Origin: Liolophura sinensis
Taxonomy: Eukaryota > Mollusca > Polyplacophora > Chitonida > Chitonidae
DNA: 64,000 bases
Direction: 5' to 3'
Assembly (NCBI RefSeq): GCF_032854445.1
Contig: NC_088297.1
Coordinates: forward strand, 23,073,127-23,137,126
Position 1 is the stretch's first letter. Each line of letters starts with the position of its first letter. The translations under genes were made by a program, and so were the position numbers. Below, piece by piece: positions 30,233 through 42,458 of the stretch. The notes under the pieces were generated by a model. The model was not told the origin of the DNA and searched no databases. It worked only from the letters and a program-made list of their open reading frames with translations.

Positions 30233-30509
30233 GAGGAGAGGAAAGAGAAAGACCGTATACCTCGACTGATAAATATTAAACAAACAAAAAAACTCACACA
30301 TAACCACCATAAACATTTGGTTTATTGAAGTTTTAATGAGCTGAAGTGAAACTTTTCCAGTTATTGATGGAAATTAAGGCATATCTCTCATCACCATCGA
30401 CGTTAACAACTGATATACAAATCCACTCGCCAACGTTTCGCTTTTGACGAATGCGCCTTTAGCACTTGTCGATCAAAAGTAGTTCGGTATTCCCGCGCAG
30501 CGTAGCTGT

Positions 30510-30757
30510 TTACTGAGTGCGGATCCTCATGAGAGACCAGTTAGAGGCCTGGGACCAAGATGGCGTCCTGGCGTTCACGTTGGTGGTAGAACAGCTGTAC
30601 TGATAGCGACTACAGGATCCCCACCAGCCAGATTTGGCGCAGTATCTCGTGGTCTTAAACCAAAAGCCGCCATTTTGTGTACTACTACATCTGTTGTTGT
30701 TGTTTTCTCTGTCCTTTGTGCCGAAGCTGTAGTTTCGCAGGTAAGTCAATTGATCGC
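30510..30757 (-). CDS. FReD last exon
   Basis: The acceptor is TTTATTTGCAG; the stop is TAA. It encodes the end of the calcium-loop region (GTKDRENNNNRC), GGFWFKTTRYC with the last conserved Cys pair, then KSGWWGSCSRYQYSC and finally NWSLMRIRTQ, which matches the usual closing SLKxxMKIRP. The LNGxY block that normally follows the Cys pair is replaced by the segment with two extra cysteines. Confidence 0.85.
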
Positions 30758-33700
30758 CTGCAAATAAAATAAACCTTCATAAAGAACAGTTGTACTAAAA
30801 ACAATTAGCACGTGAAGTTTTACATAGGTTTAGCATAGGTTAACAAAACCTACAGACATAGATCTATATAGGAAGTCAAAAATATAACGTCCCCGTTATG
30901 GAATATTTAGGGCAAAACTTACTCCCCTTAGCTAATAGCGAATGTACCATATTTCAGCTTGACGTTGTGACTTTTCAAAGAAACATAAATAATTATTAAC
31001 ACTGAACCTTTTCCTCAAACAGAGCTTTGTTTTTATAGTTTTGTTATGTGGTTGTTTTCTGTGAAAAGAATTTGCCACTATAGTGGCACACACTATGTTT
31101 GTTTATATCGCACCTGCATTTCCTGCGGTGTAGCGAACTGACTTCAGCTTAAAGTTGCGGCTGCTGGAATCCATCTGGAAATCCCTGTAATGCGAGTATC
31201 GGAGCTGACCAACACTCGTCTTGATGTACACCTTCAGTTCGGAGTGACGCGTCGTCAGGGAGGAAATGGCGTCATTACCTGAAAGAGAAGAGAGGGATAA
31301 ATCACCATGTTAATACTTTAGGCCGAGTCAAGCCAAGGACATATGTGTAATCACTGACGTCATGACTGGAGAGAAAGAGAGAGACCAAAAATTACTCAGC
31401 GGAGTGGTTTAAAACTTCTTCTCTGTTTTCCTATTGGCAACTGTCTGCATGATAGAAACCAGTTATCACCTTATTTCTTAGTTCATGAGTCAAGTCACGC
31501 CTAGGACAAACATTGAACATTTTTAGAATACTTAGCGGCATGCCTTACCAGTGAGGCGGCACCATGACTTTCTAGTCTAGAATCATGTCTGCTCTTGTGA
31601 AATGGCCGAAATAATAGTTGGTACCTCGCATACAGAACAAGAAGACCGGCGACCAGAACAACTTACCCAGCCAATAATCGCTGCCGGCGTCTCCAAATCC
31701 GTTTTTGTATTCATTCCAAGATTTGTCGAATTTCTGGGCACATCCACTTGCTATGTCTCTGCGTTGAATAACCTGTGTGGAAAAACAATATGGAATCGAG
31801 GCATCCTTATTTGATTCATCATATGAAGCAGTTAGAGATCAACAAATATATCTTTGACTAAATTGATTATAATTACCACAGCAATATTTAACATGGAAAT
31901 GTACAATGTATATTTATACTCTATTTGCTAAATCCTTTCATATGTTTTCCTGGTATGGTTGTTAAAAGAAATTCTGAGGGCATTTCTTTCCCGAAGTAGT
32001 AAACGTTATATTTTGTTGTTAAGCCAAGCAATGTTATTGCTATCATTACAAAAATAAAGTTTGATAAATTGCCATTTAACAGGTTCAGTTGACAGACGCA
32101 GTTTACCGTAAAAGACTGATTAGTGTTTGAAATCGAAAAATATTTGGATGGTAAGTATAACTGACGTCTTACCGTCCATCCACCGCCGTCACCCATGTAA
32201 CAGAAAGCCTTCACAGACTTGCCGGTGAGGCCGAATGGATAGATGTCATAAACACCATCCTCCCTGACGCCATGAAGCTTGTACAACTCGTAACAGTCAC
32301 GTGCAGTGTACACTTCCGGGTCGTCTGCGGCATCTAGCTCAGTCTCGAGACGTTGTATTTGCTGGTTCAAGCTCGTGACACGTGACTGCAGGATGCTGAC
32401 CTCGCCATTGACCTCTGCAAGCTCGGCCTCAGTATCGGCCTTGGCTGCGTAGATCTTCCTCAGGGTATCGTCCTTGAACCCGACCGACTCGGTCAAGGAC
32501 GAGGCAGAGGATTCCAAGTCGGTGATCTGACAACATAAAGTGTATATGTATGCTACTACATCGTAAAGTTTCATTTATAAAATTTGTCAGAATATTATCA
32601 ACTGGAACAGCGCTGAATTTAGCCAGTCCACTCATTTACACTCAAACATATATGGATCTTTACTGAAGATGCAATGTAGCCCAGTTTTTAATCTTTCACC
32701 GGTGAATACTTCTTTTTTTTAAATACAGATGGTTTAAAAAATACAATTTCGCTCTCTCAGTATTTGCTGAGATGAAAAATAGCTGTCGCCGGTTTAACTG
32801 GCCGACCATTCACCGGGAGATTCTGATGAAAGGCTCAACGTGATAGGTGAGGCAAGTCAGATGAAACACGGGGGATTTCACATCATGCCCAATCACTGAG
32901 GCACTGACTTGCAAGTCGGACGACACCTCGTACTGACCAATCCCCGAGACAGCGTGATGGGAGATACTGATGAGAAGCTTGGCATGCCACACGAAACCAC
33001 GTAGTGTCCAATCAGCGACACGAATGATTATTACCTGAGCCTCCTGTTGGCTGAGGGTCTCCTCCAAATCGTCACGTGCCTGGGTCAGTTCCTCGTAGGA
33101 TGCCATCACCTCGGCGAGAGTGTCGTTAGAGGACTGGAGCAGAGCCACGAGGGTGTCCATATCCTGAGCCAACCCGTCCCGCTCGTCCATCATGGTGTCA
33201 ACCTGAAAAACAGAGACGCCAGGACCATTATTCATCCAGGATTGGACTCGCCCTGCCACGTGTACAGTATATTTACACACACCTAATCACTCCCCGTCGC
33301 TAGATGACTGAAAAATTGTTAAGTGCCACGCAAAACCCTGAGCATGCATACATAAATGGTTCGCCCTATGCTGTGGACATTTTATAAACTCTGAACTTGT
33401 CTTCAGCTACTATATGGCGTCTATGTAAGCACGTCAGACGCTGAAATGTCTGTCAGTACGTTGCCAAAAGTATTTGGTTCACTTTACAGGCAGTCAGGTT
33501 TCCTCTAACCATTAAACTGACTGCCGCGAGGTGTGTTAAAAATCCTTGAGTATGGCGTTAAACAAAATCGAATAAATAAATAAATGAATAAAGAAAGAAA
33601 TAAATAAATAAATAAATAAATAAAATATGATAGAAAATATGTCGTCACTTAAACCCACGATACAGAGTTCACCTTTTCGTTTTTTTATAAGCAATCCGAT

Positions 33701-35001
33701 TTTAACACAGTCAAGCCTAGTGAAAAATATCATGAAACTGCGCAAATGTTTCATCGCCGCACAATAGCAGTGCAATATCTTACTTAACCATTTAACGTCA
33801 TAAGCGGAAATAATTATATGACTTCCTAACCTGCGCAGTTGCGTTCTGAAGGAGGCGTTCCGTTTTCTTGATATCAGCTTGGACGCTTTCCAGGGCTGCC
33901 TGAAGTTCGGCAGTTTCACTGACGTGAGAATCGATGGTCTTTGGTGAGTTTGGCGACTTGAGCTCTGTCTAGGAATTTGAGAAACATGTCAGCTTTATAC
34001 CTAGAATATAGTGTCAAAAATCTGCAATGTATTGTGAGACTGAAGTAAGGAAAGTGGCAAACTGTAAAGAAATATGGCGTATTCCAAACAATCCACAAAA
34101 ACAACAGCAGATGGTTGGTTGTTTAGATCTGACCAACAAGATAAACTGCAACGTCCCAGATTATCCCACAAATTGTACAATAGACTTTCAACGACAAAAA
34201 TACAAGGGAAGAGGTTGGTGACAAACGGAAACTCGAACATGCGCTATCAGCACATGATGAACCAAACACCATACCAACCTCCCAAACAACGCTGAAACCC
34301 TGTGAGATGTTCAAGTTCTCATGAAGAATAATGACAATTGTGTCTAAAGCACCCCTATGTTACAATTAACTTTTACTTCACTTTTAATCCCAAAATACAC
34401 AGCGTGCTGAGAAATAATGACGTCATTTTGCAATCGATCTGGGAGCAGAAGTCTTATAGGGCCTACAAGTTGTACGTGATTTCATAAACTTTCGAAGCTG
34501 AAAACATGCATGTCCAGTCGTTCAACAAAGTCTTCAGGACAGCTTTAGTTTCGCATTAAGATGTCACTAGCATTAAGATTTAAATCCGCTTTTGATTTGC
34601 TTATGACAAAACTTGATTTCTCATTGAAATCTGCATGTGATGCGACTAATCAAATTTTGCTGTCATGGATGAAAAGGTGTTATTAGCATCATTTATACCT
34701 GCATTTTATTTATTGTTTTTTTATTAGAGATTCTTTTGTTATTATTTTATTTAACTTAATGGTTTACTTGGAAACATGGCGTAAATCTCCCAGCCGTGGA
34801 CGCTGCGGATCAGCTCATTGTCCTCGATGCGAGCAGACGACAGGTCGTACTTCCGGTGCTCCGCCTTGTACTCAAATGATTGACAGGTGTCTAGTTCCAG
34901 ACACCTAGCGGCGCAGTCTTCTGGCTCAGCGTCATTCACACGCCCAAGGTCGTTCTGGGCGTCAATCACCGAGTTCCGCACGACAAAAAACTTCTCCACG
35001 G
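30510..35001 (-). CDS. Fibrinogen-related protein with PAN/apple and coiled coil (seven exons seen)
   Basis: Seven - strand exons join in one open frame of 468 codons plus a stop: 35001-34768, 33964-33831, 33202-33035, 32526-32173, 31772-31667, 31278-31114 and 30757-30510. Order of domains: a PAN/apple module, about 130 residues of coiled coil, then a fibrinogen C-terminal domain (FReD) to the end. Secreted lectins of this build act in invertebrate pattern recognition; oligomerisation would be through the coiled coil. All junction phases agree. The signal-peptide exon, expected above 35 kb and ending in phase 1, was not found. The last third of the FReD is unusual, with an extra Cys pair. The gene lies directly beside the Polinton end. 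Confidence 0.85.
31114..31278 (-). CDS. FReD exon
   Basis: The acceptor is CTCTTTCAG and the donor GTGCGA; 165 nt, phase 1 to phase 1. It encodes NDAISSLTTRHSELKVYIKT and RNFKLKSVRYTAGNAG, the expected central strands of the FReD. Confidence 0.85.
31667..31772 (-). CDS. FReD exon
   Basis: The acceptor is TTCCACACAG and the donor GTAAGT; 106 nt, phase 0 to phase 1. It encodes VIQRRDIASGCAQKFDKSWN, then EYKNGFGDAGSDYWLG, one of the most conserved FReD stretches. Confidence 0.9.
32173..32526 (-). CDS. Coiled coil and start of FReD
   Basis: The acceptor is ATGTTGTCAG and the donor GTAAGA; 354 nt, phase 0 to 0. The first 70 codons are heptad-rich (SILQSRVTSLNQQIQRLETE). The FReD then begins at ARDCYELYKLHGVREDGVYD and reaches KAFCYMGDGGGWT. 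Confidence 0.9.
33035..33202 (-). CDS. Coiled-coil exon
   Basis: The acceptor is CTGTTTTTCAG and the donor GTAATA; exactly 56 codons, phase 0 to 0. The content is charged and Leu-rich (LVALLQSSNDTLAEVMASYE), with one N-glycosylation sequon (NDT). Confidence 0.82.
33238..33350 (+). repeat. SINE family B tail fragment
   Basis: GACTCGCCCTGCCACGTGTA, CACCTAATCACTCCCCGTCG and GACTGAAAAATTGTTAAGTG: the 3' third of family B, in an intron of the fibrinogen-related gene. Confidence 0.7.
33486..33625 (+). repeat. SINE family A 3' end with TAAA tail
   Basis: GTTTCCTCTAACCATTAAAC, GACTGCCGCGAGGTGTGT and a diverged tail, followed by about ten TAAA-type units. Confidence 0.7.
33831..33964 (-). CDS. Linker and coiled-coil exon
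   Basis: The acceptor is CCTAGACAG and the donor GTTAGG; 134 nt, phase 1 to 0. A Ser/Pro linker (LKSPNSPKTIDSHVSET) is followed by helix (AELQAALESVQADIKKTERL). Confidence 0.78.
34768..35001 (-). CDS. PAN/apple exon lacking one cysteine
   Basis: The acceptor is TTGTGTAG and the donor GTAAAC; 234 nt, phase 1 to 1. It reads EDCAARCLELDTCQSFEYKA, then a Tyr where the fourth apple Cys is expected (RKYDLSSARI), and closes with GWEIYAMF. Three of four core cysteines are present, so one disulphide cannot form in the usual way. Confidence 0.82.
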
Positions 35002-35009
35002 CTACACAA

Positions 35010-37200
35010 AAAATGCATAAGGGAATGGTTACGCAGTCATAATACCAACGGACATACCTTACTCATTCTACAATGGGCAAAGTATGAAGTATGATGAGAT
35101 AGGCTTATACCCATATGAGTATACATGGAGTGGTTATAGCTTAACGCCACTGCGGCAATAGATCTACATGTCGTTCAACTTGTAACTTAAAACTATAGAA
35201 CAGGTAAGCTAGTTCTAGTTGGAAATTAGAAGTTACAAGTTGGAGTTCTAAATAAATTATTTCTCTATTATTTCAGCCATATCGTGGCGAGAACAAGTTA
35301 AAACCAGGAGATTGTAAACGATTTGATTTTTTTAGAACAAACAAAATCAAACAAAATCATGGCTGTTATGTTCCATAAAGCGATACCAGTGGCCAAGCAT
35401 CAAGGCCCAGCTGACTGTCAAAAAAGAAAACCAACAGATGCTAACACACATAAAGACGAATAGCTTTGTTCAACTGCCGAAGTACATAGACAATGGAAAA
35501 TTCGACACAATCAACCTGCATGTACAAATTGTAACAGTATTTACAAAAACAGGCAACATGGAGAAAAAGCATGACAAAAATGAAAGATGATCGACTGGAT
35601 TTGAACCCCACCAGATATCATATCATATAAAATACGTCTAATGATGAAAATCACCACAGCATGTTTATTGAGTTAGGTCTTGTCGATCACCGCACCTGGT
35701 TCTGTGCGGCATTCTAAAGCCCGACTCTTCCTTACGAACGTGTAAGGTCTAGACCTGAATAGAAACTGGAATCCGCGATATTTCTTTAACGGTTGATTTT
35801 GGTCAAATAAGAGAACCATGTTTTCGGCTTGTCATGACACAAGGTATTGTGTGGATAGACATTTTTCCTATATTTCGCCTTGGCTTTGGAGTTATATTGG
35901 TGATAGCACGGGGTATGGGGGAATGCCGTCGGGATTGTTGCGGATTACCCATGATGCATTGCGAACTGGGCTGACTTTACGTGCAAACATTGAAAATTGT
36001 TCATTGATAACTGTAGAGACTGTAAGGAGAGTTGTTCAATTCTCGCTTTGAGTGACAGCCGGCCGATCTATGGTGTAGATTACCTACAGCATATGTTAAA
36101 TGGACAGGCTTACATGTCTATGTCTGAAGTAGGGTGGTGTCATTTAAATATTTCTAGCGAGAAAACTATAGATCGTATGTAGTTTTGTCTGTGAAGTGGA
36201 ACTGAAAATGTGCATAAATCGTGCTGAAAGTTGCTCTTTCATATGCGAAAAGGTTGAGGAATTAGAGTAGTGTTGGCAATTTCTCCTCTGACCTAGTTCC
36301 GAGAGTACACCATATGATGTCCAGTAGGTGTTTCACCTCTTGCAACTCTTTTAACCCAAGATCACCTTCATCATAAGGATGCAGGCATCATTGCTATAAA
36401 AATATTCCATCCAAAGATCAGAACTACGTTCTTTATAGCGAAATATTAACTTGACTGCTGCAATCTTCTTGTGTGAGGTCAACTTTACAAGGACTCCATG
36501 AGTCACTTGTGTTACAGCTGTCTTAGCAAAAGATCACCCATTGCTATATCCCCTATAGTCTAATGTTGCGTTTGCTACAACTCGCTTTATAGCCAAAGAT
36601 CACCTTTGCGACAACACAACTTTTGCTACAACGCCTATCGTCCGACAACGTGTTTGCTACAATTGGCTTTTTGATACAACTTAACGTATCTTAGTCGAAC
36701 TGCTCCTTAGTAAGTTTCTTTTGCTACAACCCCAGCACAGGGGTGCTTTTACATGTTTTACATGTCTTGCACGCATGAAGCTCTCAGGAGATCTTTAGCC
36801 GGCCACCATATGTATACTGTACTGTATGTCAGGTCGCTGGATACTTGAACAGAGCCAGGATTTTACTCCAGTCGCTGTGTTGTTATGCTTTGAACGGGAT
36901 ATGTGGCAATACAGATAGTATACTACTCCCTCAAGTCTTGCACCCGACCAATTCGTATTTGCGGAAAACAAATTAGTGCAATGATATTGTGTTTCCTGCA
37001 TGTTGTAACTGGGCTAAGAAAAAAATAGATGATGCCATGGTAGTTAGAATCGACTCGGCCTTTGGTCGCCTTGTGCAGAAAACCCCTGAGTAGAACTCTG
37101 TAACAGGCCCTAGAGGAGTTTTGGAGGTATATCTTTGGGGGTTGGGGGAGATATTTAGTACTACTGGGTACCGGTACTTGACATGCTGTGCTGTTTTCAT
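35010..37200. other. Non-coding, upstream of the fibrinogen-related gene
   Basis: Should contain the promoter and signal-peptide exon of the - strand gene, but I could not identify an ATG exon ending in phase 1. No repeat family of the window is seen. Confidence 0.35.
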
Positions 37201-37204
37201 ACCA

Positions 37205-37498
37205 TACATACATCATCCTGCATCATGTAACGTCATTCTGCATCATGTCACGTCATTCTGCATCATGTAACATCATCCTGCATCATGTAACATCATCCTG
37301 CATCATGTAACGTCATTCTGCATCATGTAACATCATCCTGCATCATGTAACATCATCCTGCATCATGTAACATCATCCTGCATCATGTAACATCATCCTG
37401 CATCATGTAACATCATCCTGCATCATGTAACATCATCCTGCATCATGTAACATCATCCTGCATCATGTAACATCATCCTGCATCATGTAACGTCATTC
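37205..37498. repeat. 20-bp minisatellite
   Basis: About 14 near-perfect units of CATCATGTAACATCATCCTG; two variants (ACGTCATT) recur at both edges. Confidence 0.97.
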
Positions 37499-38329
37499 AT
37501 TTGGAGTGGTGCTTAAAATTTTATAAGCTTTTACACTGAGGTAGTGTGCGTAAACTCAGCCTCTGGCTTACAGACGACTCCGCACATTATAATGACCTCG
37601 ATATCCGCTGGAACAGCTCCCAAAGTCAACCGGATGTATTTTTTTTTCCGCTGCGCAAGTCATGAAATTTGCATTACACTTCACTGAGGATTTCACCAGA
37701 TTCTGTGACTGTAACATCCCAATTTTTGAGACCTGTTTTTATTATTTTGGTCTACATTATACGTTACATCTGAGAGACTGTAAATTCATCGCTATAATAA
37801 TTTTTCCTGTGAGGCATTATGTAACTAGGGCTTCTGTTGGGTGAAACTTTCTGTAGCCTAGCAATACCGCTTTTTCTGTAAAAGTCCATCTGTAACAGGC
37901 CAATCACACAATCATAACGATTGAGACAAGAGAAACGAGGGGTTTGAACTGAAATTTAAAACAGAATTAAAATGAAGCGTTATCTAGACTACTGCGTTCT
38001 TTGTCCTGTGTCTTAAATTTTGAAATAATCATCTAAACCTTGTTTTAAATTTTAAATTGCGTTAGTTTTTTGTTTTTTGTTTGTTTGTTTTTTTTCACTT
38101 AGTCCCTTGGTGTGTCTCCAGAAACGAATTTTGAGCTTGAAATTCAGGCTTCCTGTCTTACGAAATGGATAGCGGGACGTGGCTCTGTGAATGGGACTCC
38201 CGTAACGACGAGGCACACGAGGGGAAGGTTCAATCCCGGCCTTGGACAAGTCCTTATTGTTCTTTAGGCCTTGGTGACAATAAAGGATCGACGACGGCAT
38301 TTTTGCCCGGTCTTCTGTTCGCTGTAGAC

Positions 38330-38465
38330 CGCTTGTCTTCCACCAGAGTATAGAAGGCATAGAAGTTTGTCGCACGTGGGAAACGTGTCGTCAGTTAGTT
38401 GCCATAGGTAAGTGGTTTACCACGTGGGCACTCCGTTTTCCTCAGACTCACGGCATCCGTGAAAA
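38330..38465 (+). repeat. Dispersed repeat family C copy
   Basis: It shares GTGGTTTACCACGTGGGCAC, TCCGTTTTCCTC and GTCGTCAGTTAG-like blocks with 54,228-54,370 and 63,283-63,410. Probably a SINE relative that kept a different head. Confidence 0.55.
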
Positions 38466-38659
38466 GTTGTTGATTGTTGCAGGTCATTGAATAATGTGGT
38501 AATTGTACTTTCTAAACAAATTCTCACTTTTAAACATCCAAAGCTTGTACATATTCTAGTCAGCAAAGATGTAGTGTGATAGTGAATTCCAACTCCTTTA
38601 CATGTACGCAATGTATAATCACCAAAGATCCATTTGCTTGTACTTATCTATTCAATATA

Positions 38660-39050
38660 TCATAGATTTTTAAAGGCAACGACAGAAGCATATGTCTGAT
38701 GAAAGACCATTACAATAGTTAGATTTATATTTTTAAAAAAATGTTCAACCTAGGTATATGCATTTGAAACATTGGGCTCTATAGGGACATTTTCTGACCT
38801 TACTGGGGCCAGTGTTGTTTGCCACATAACACGCATGGCAGGCGTAAATTTCAATATTCAAGAAACAGCAAAAATATGCATATGATACCCTCTGGGTCAT
38901 TACAGACCACTGTAGAATATAATGTTTTAAAGACACCCTATTGGGTTTGAAGAATTCTTAAAATATAAATCGAACTATTTCCCTGGGCACTGTTTAACGG
39001 TCCGTCATGTGATATACTTCATTTTAGTGTTTTCTTTGCCTTTATAATGT
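38660..39050. mobile_element. MITE family D, copy 2
   Basis: The right end GATATACTTCATTTTAGTGTTT is the inverse of the family's left end. The left end is worn (CATATGTCTGATGAAAGACC). Confidence 0.55.
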
Positions 39051-39512
39051 AACGTAGCTCCCATTTATTTTGGCCTATTTTATTGTCATCGTTTTGAATC
39101 TCATGTTTGTAAATACATGTACGTGTACACCAACGCTTGTGTATTTTGTGCATATATATACACATGTACTGTACATTTGTGTACGTGGAACCCAGTTGAC
39201 TGGATTAGACACATATTAAATTTGGTTGTTGTTCCTTCAACACAAATGTCCGTGTCATTTACACAAACAGCTGTCATCGTTTATTATGCTTGGTCAAGGT
39301 TGTAATTGCTTGCCAATTTTGGTGTCAAATAAAACGATTTTTTTTCTTTTTTTTTTTTACATTGAGGTGTTGACAGGTGTTGTGAATGGCGTTGAGTATA
39401 TAACCACATGTGCATGTATGCTGGGGATTTTTCGATCGTGCTTGACAATTTTGCTGTCATGTGACAACAATGAGGCATCCGATGTGTTTATATATACTGT
39501 GTCTTCTTGTGG

Positions 39513-39665
39513 CAGGGTGAGTCCATGCTGCCAAAGTGCTGCCGTCGGTGAAGTATCATACCGAAGACACCAGACATGACAGCAACAAGTCCCATTTTTT
39601 GAAATCTTTGGCATGACCCGACCTTGGTTTGATCCCGGGCCTCCGGACTTCGAGGCCAACCCTAA
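39513..39665 (-). repeat. SINE family B, partial
   Basis: GGCAGGGTGAGTCCATGCTG, GTATCATACCGAAGACACCA, then GGTTTGATCCCGGGCCTCCG, a good B-box-like segment. Confidence 0.7.
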
Positions 39666-40198
39666 TTTTCGTAGTTCTGCATTACTACCGTCAGCCATAT
39701 TGTATTGGACTTGAGATAGTGTAAAAAGTCAGAAAGGTCTATATTATAGTTATGAATAGCAGATTGTGGCTTAAAAAGCTGTAAAAAAAAGTGATAGGGT
39801 AGGAGATATGGGTGGCGCATAGCTTTATGGGCAGTAAGAAAAGAAGAATAAATATTTAATTTAGGCAAAGGAAGGACCTTCAGAGGCTTTAAAAATGAGA
39901 AGTGTGTTCCAGCCTGTGCAAAAAGGGAACGACTCGCACCTTACGTTTTTGAGGCTGAGTAAGTGGCAGCAGGTGAGTTTGGTATCTATACTTCCCCAAA
40001 GTGCGTTGTCGTCGTTCAATCAGGAAAAGATCAAGAAAAGCGTAAAGTATTGATCTTCTTGTTAAAAGGCTTTCTCATGTGAAGGCTTTATCATCCCAAT
40101 ATTTTGAGATGCTTTCATGCACGTGAAATTTAAAAGAGCCACGAAAGTTTGTTGTTGAAAATAAGGCCAAGGAATTTGTGCTCGCTCACCACGGTCAG

Positions 40199-40462
40199 AA
40201 GAGCTCAGTCCAGCATGATATATTTATTTATTTATTTACTTATTTGTTTTACGCCATACTCCAGAATATTTCACTTGTGCGACGGCGGCCAGCACTGATT
40301 GTGGTGGGAGGAAAGCGGACAGGGCACGGGGGAAACTCACGACCATGTGAAAGACCTCACGTATGGCCGGAAAGAAAGTCAGCATCAGCTGGACTTGAAC
40401 TCACAGCGGCCACATGGATGAGGGGTGTGCCTGCTAACCTTCCTTGGCCACGGACGCCCCGT
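40199..40462 (-). repeat. SINE family A copy, full length
   Basis: A complete but diverged inverted copy from a TTTATTTATTTACTTA tail to CTTGGCCACGGACGCCCC. Confidence 0.85.
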
Positions 40463-40741
40463 CCAGGCTGATTGATTGTCCTGGAGGAAGTTTGAGGACA
40501 GTCCTAACAATCAAGACTTTCGGCTAATTCTGTGCAAATAGTTTTATTATTAAGAGGAAGATGGATGCTACACAGCAATTGTGAGATCTTGGCAAACTCT
40601 GACGTCTTCAGATGGAGCGGACGAACAGGCACTGGTCAGCGAGTAGGCTAATTTCAAAATACTGTATGAGCGCATGTCATTGGTGCATTAAAAAAAAATG
40701 AAGAAAACCCAATATTGAGCCCTTTGAGACACCGTATAATA

Positions 40742-41005
40742 CCCTAAAAAAATTGTCTTAATTTTAATGGAAAGCCTGTTGTCTGAGTGATGCTAAAATG
40801 TACTCTGTTATTATAACACAATATACTGTCATATTCCACAAAACATTCTGTTAGTCTTGTAGAATCTTTATGTTGAATTAATGGAATGTGTGTGCTGTAT
40901 CTAACAGAACAATCTGCTGCAATAGCAGATTACATTGTAGCATCACTCAGTAAACAGACTTTCCGTGAAAAGTAACAGGTAAAATTTTTTTAGTGTGTTG
41001 GTGTA
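40742..41005. mobile_element. MITE family E, copy 1
   Basis: Inverted ends of about 60 bp: CCCTAAAAAAATTGTCTTAA ... GTCTGAGTGATGCTAAAATG at the left, and CATTGTAGCATCACTCAGTA ... AAAATTTTTTTAGTGT at the right. Non-coding. Confidence 0.7.
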
Positions 41006-41062
41006 AATGGAGACAGAAATCCTTCAAATTTGAATACTGATTCCTGGTTTTAAACATGTTCT

Positions 41063-41131
41063 CGACACGATATGGCTGAAATATTGCCGATGTGGCGTAA
41101 AGCCATAATCATTCATTCATTCATTCCTTCA
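41063..41131 (+). repeat. Third SINE type, 3' tail
   Basis: CACGATATGGCTGAAATATT, GCCGATGTGGCGTAAAGCC, then a CATTCATTCATTC tail. From memory this tail is widespread in molluscan genomes. Confidence 0.55.
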
Positions 41132-41188
41132 AATTTGACAGTTTATTGTCTGCCAGCTAAGTAATCCGGCAGCAAATCATAAAATGCA

Positions 41189-41413
41189 GGGGCCTCCGAG
41201 GCCGAGGCAGTTGACACGCCAGCTCTGCACAATGACCCAGGAGCCTTTCACCAATGCTTTCGCTGTAAGTTCAAATCCAGTTAATTCTGGCTTCCTCTCC
41301 GGGTGTTCCCGGGAAGGTCTATCAGCCACCTCCCACCATGATGCTGGCCGCTGTCGTGTAAGTGAAATAAATGCTCTTGAGTACGTCGTAAAACACCAAA
41401 CAAGTAAAACAAT
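41189..41413 (+). repeat. SINE family A copy, full length
   Basis: GGGGCCTCCGAGGCCGAGGC head, B-box-like AAGTTCAAATCC, tail GTAAAACACCAAACAAGTAA. Confidence 0.88.
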
Positions 41414-41694
41414 AAACATTAGACGCCACAATGAAGCCATTTTTACTTCTTTTCTGTAGGAACAAGGTGTGATTCACTGTATCAAAGGCTTCCGATAAAT
41501 CAAAGAAGACAATAGCACTAACATGCGTAGATTCTCATGCAGAAAGAAGAAAGTTGTAAAGGAAACAAGCAGTATGTACACAGCTGAATGTTTTTATCCT
41601 GAAAACATGATTATCAGGATATCTGATATGATCATACATAATGAGTAAAAACTTTACTCGGTTGAAAAATTCTATAAAAGAAAATGAAGCGGAC

Positions 41695-41775
41695 TCTTTC
41701 CCTTAACAGTACTTTATGGTCTTTAACCTGACATGTACTTCATGATAGTGTTTTCTTTGTCTTTATAACACGGAC
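41695..41775. repeat. MITE family D end fragment
   Basis: CATGTACTTCATGATAGTGT, then TTTCTTTGTCTTTATAAC, equivalent to the right end of the family. Confidence 0.5.
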
Positions 41776-41869
41776 GCTAATTTCCTACACTTTGTGCTAA
41801 TCCTTTATCCTTCTCGCGGATTAAGTGTATCCTTTCTCACAGAAATATAGACAAAAAACGACATACACT

Positions 41870-42110
41870 CAAAAACTTCATCTGTTAAGTTTGTCAGTGA
41901 TGCTAAAATGTATTTGTTATTACAGGGGATTGCTCTGCTCAGTATAATACAAATATTTTAGTAATTCAACAAAAAGATGCTATTAATCTAACATAATATT
42001 ATGTAGAATATGACAGTATATTGTGTTATAATAACAGAATAAATTCTAACATCACTCAAGACAACAGGCTTCCTGTTAAAATTAGCAGATGAATATTTTG
42101 AGTGTAAGAA
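41870..42110. mobile_element. MITE family E, copy 2
   Basis: Ends ACACTCAAAAACTTCATCTG and CAGATGAATATTTTGAGTGT are inverted copies. Inside, CAGTGATGCTAAAATGTA and CTAACATCACTCAAGACAAC also pair. Confidence 0.72.
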
Positions 42111-42412
42111 AGTCACATGGGGCCTTCCACACGAAAAGATAGGCGGTGAGATCATACTTTTTGCTAACAACCAAAATATGACGCGGATATGATATCAGTA
42201 CCGGTATCCCACAGCGACCGTGTTAAATCGATTTTTTTTTAACCTGAGCAAAACACCAAGCCCGCCACAGCACAGGTGAGAGGTACGGATATATGTAGGT
42301 CGTCAAGTCTGTAGAGTGAACAGAGAGAGTTTCGTGATCCGAGGCGGACTACAACACAGGGATTACCCATGATATATACGTGTATATATGTAGGGCTGTG
42401 GGTGCGAGAACC

Positions 42413-42458
42413 ATGGCTGTGAGAGTCGGAAATATGCAACTGTTTGTCGGTATCACAG
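42413..42458 (+). CDS. Exon 1, signal peptide start
   Basis: ATG at 42,413 (GAACCATGGC). It encodes MAVRVGNMQLFVGIT and one base. The donor is GTAAAT. It was chosen because it is a start exon upstream whose phase fits exon 2 and whose join yields a continuous hydrophobic signal sequence. Confidence 0.72.
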
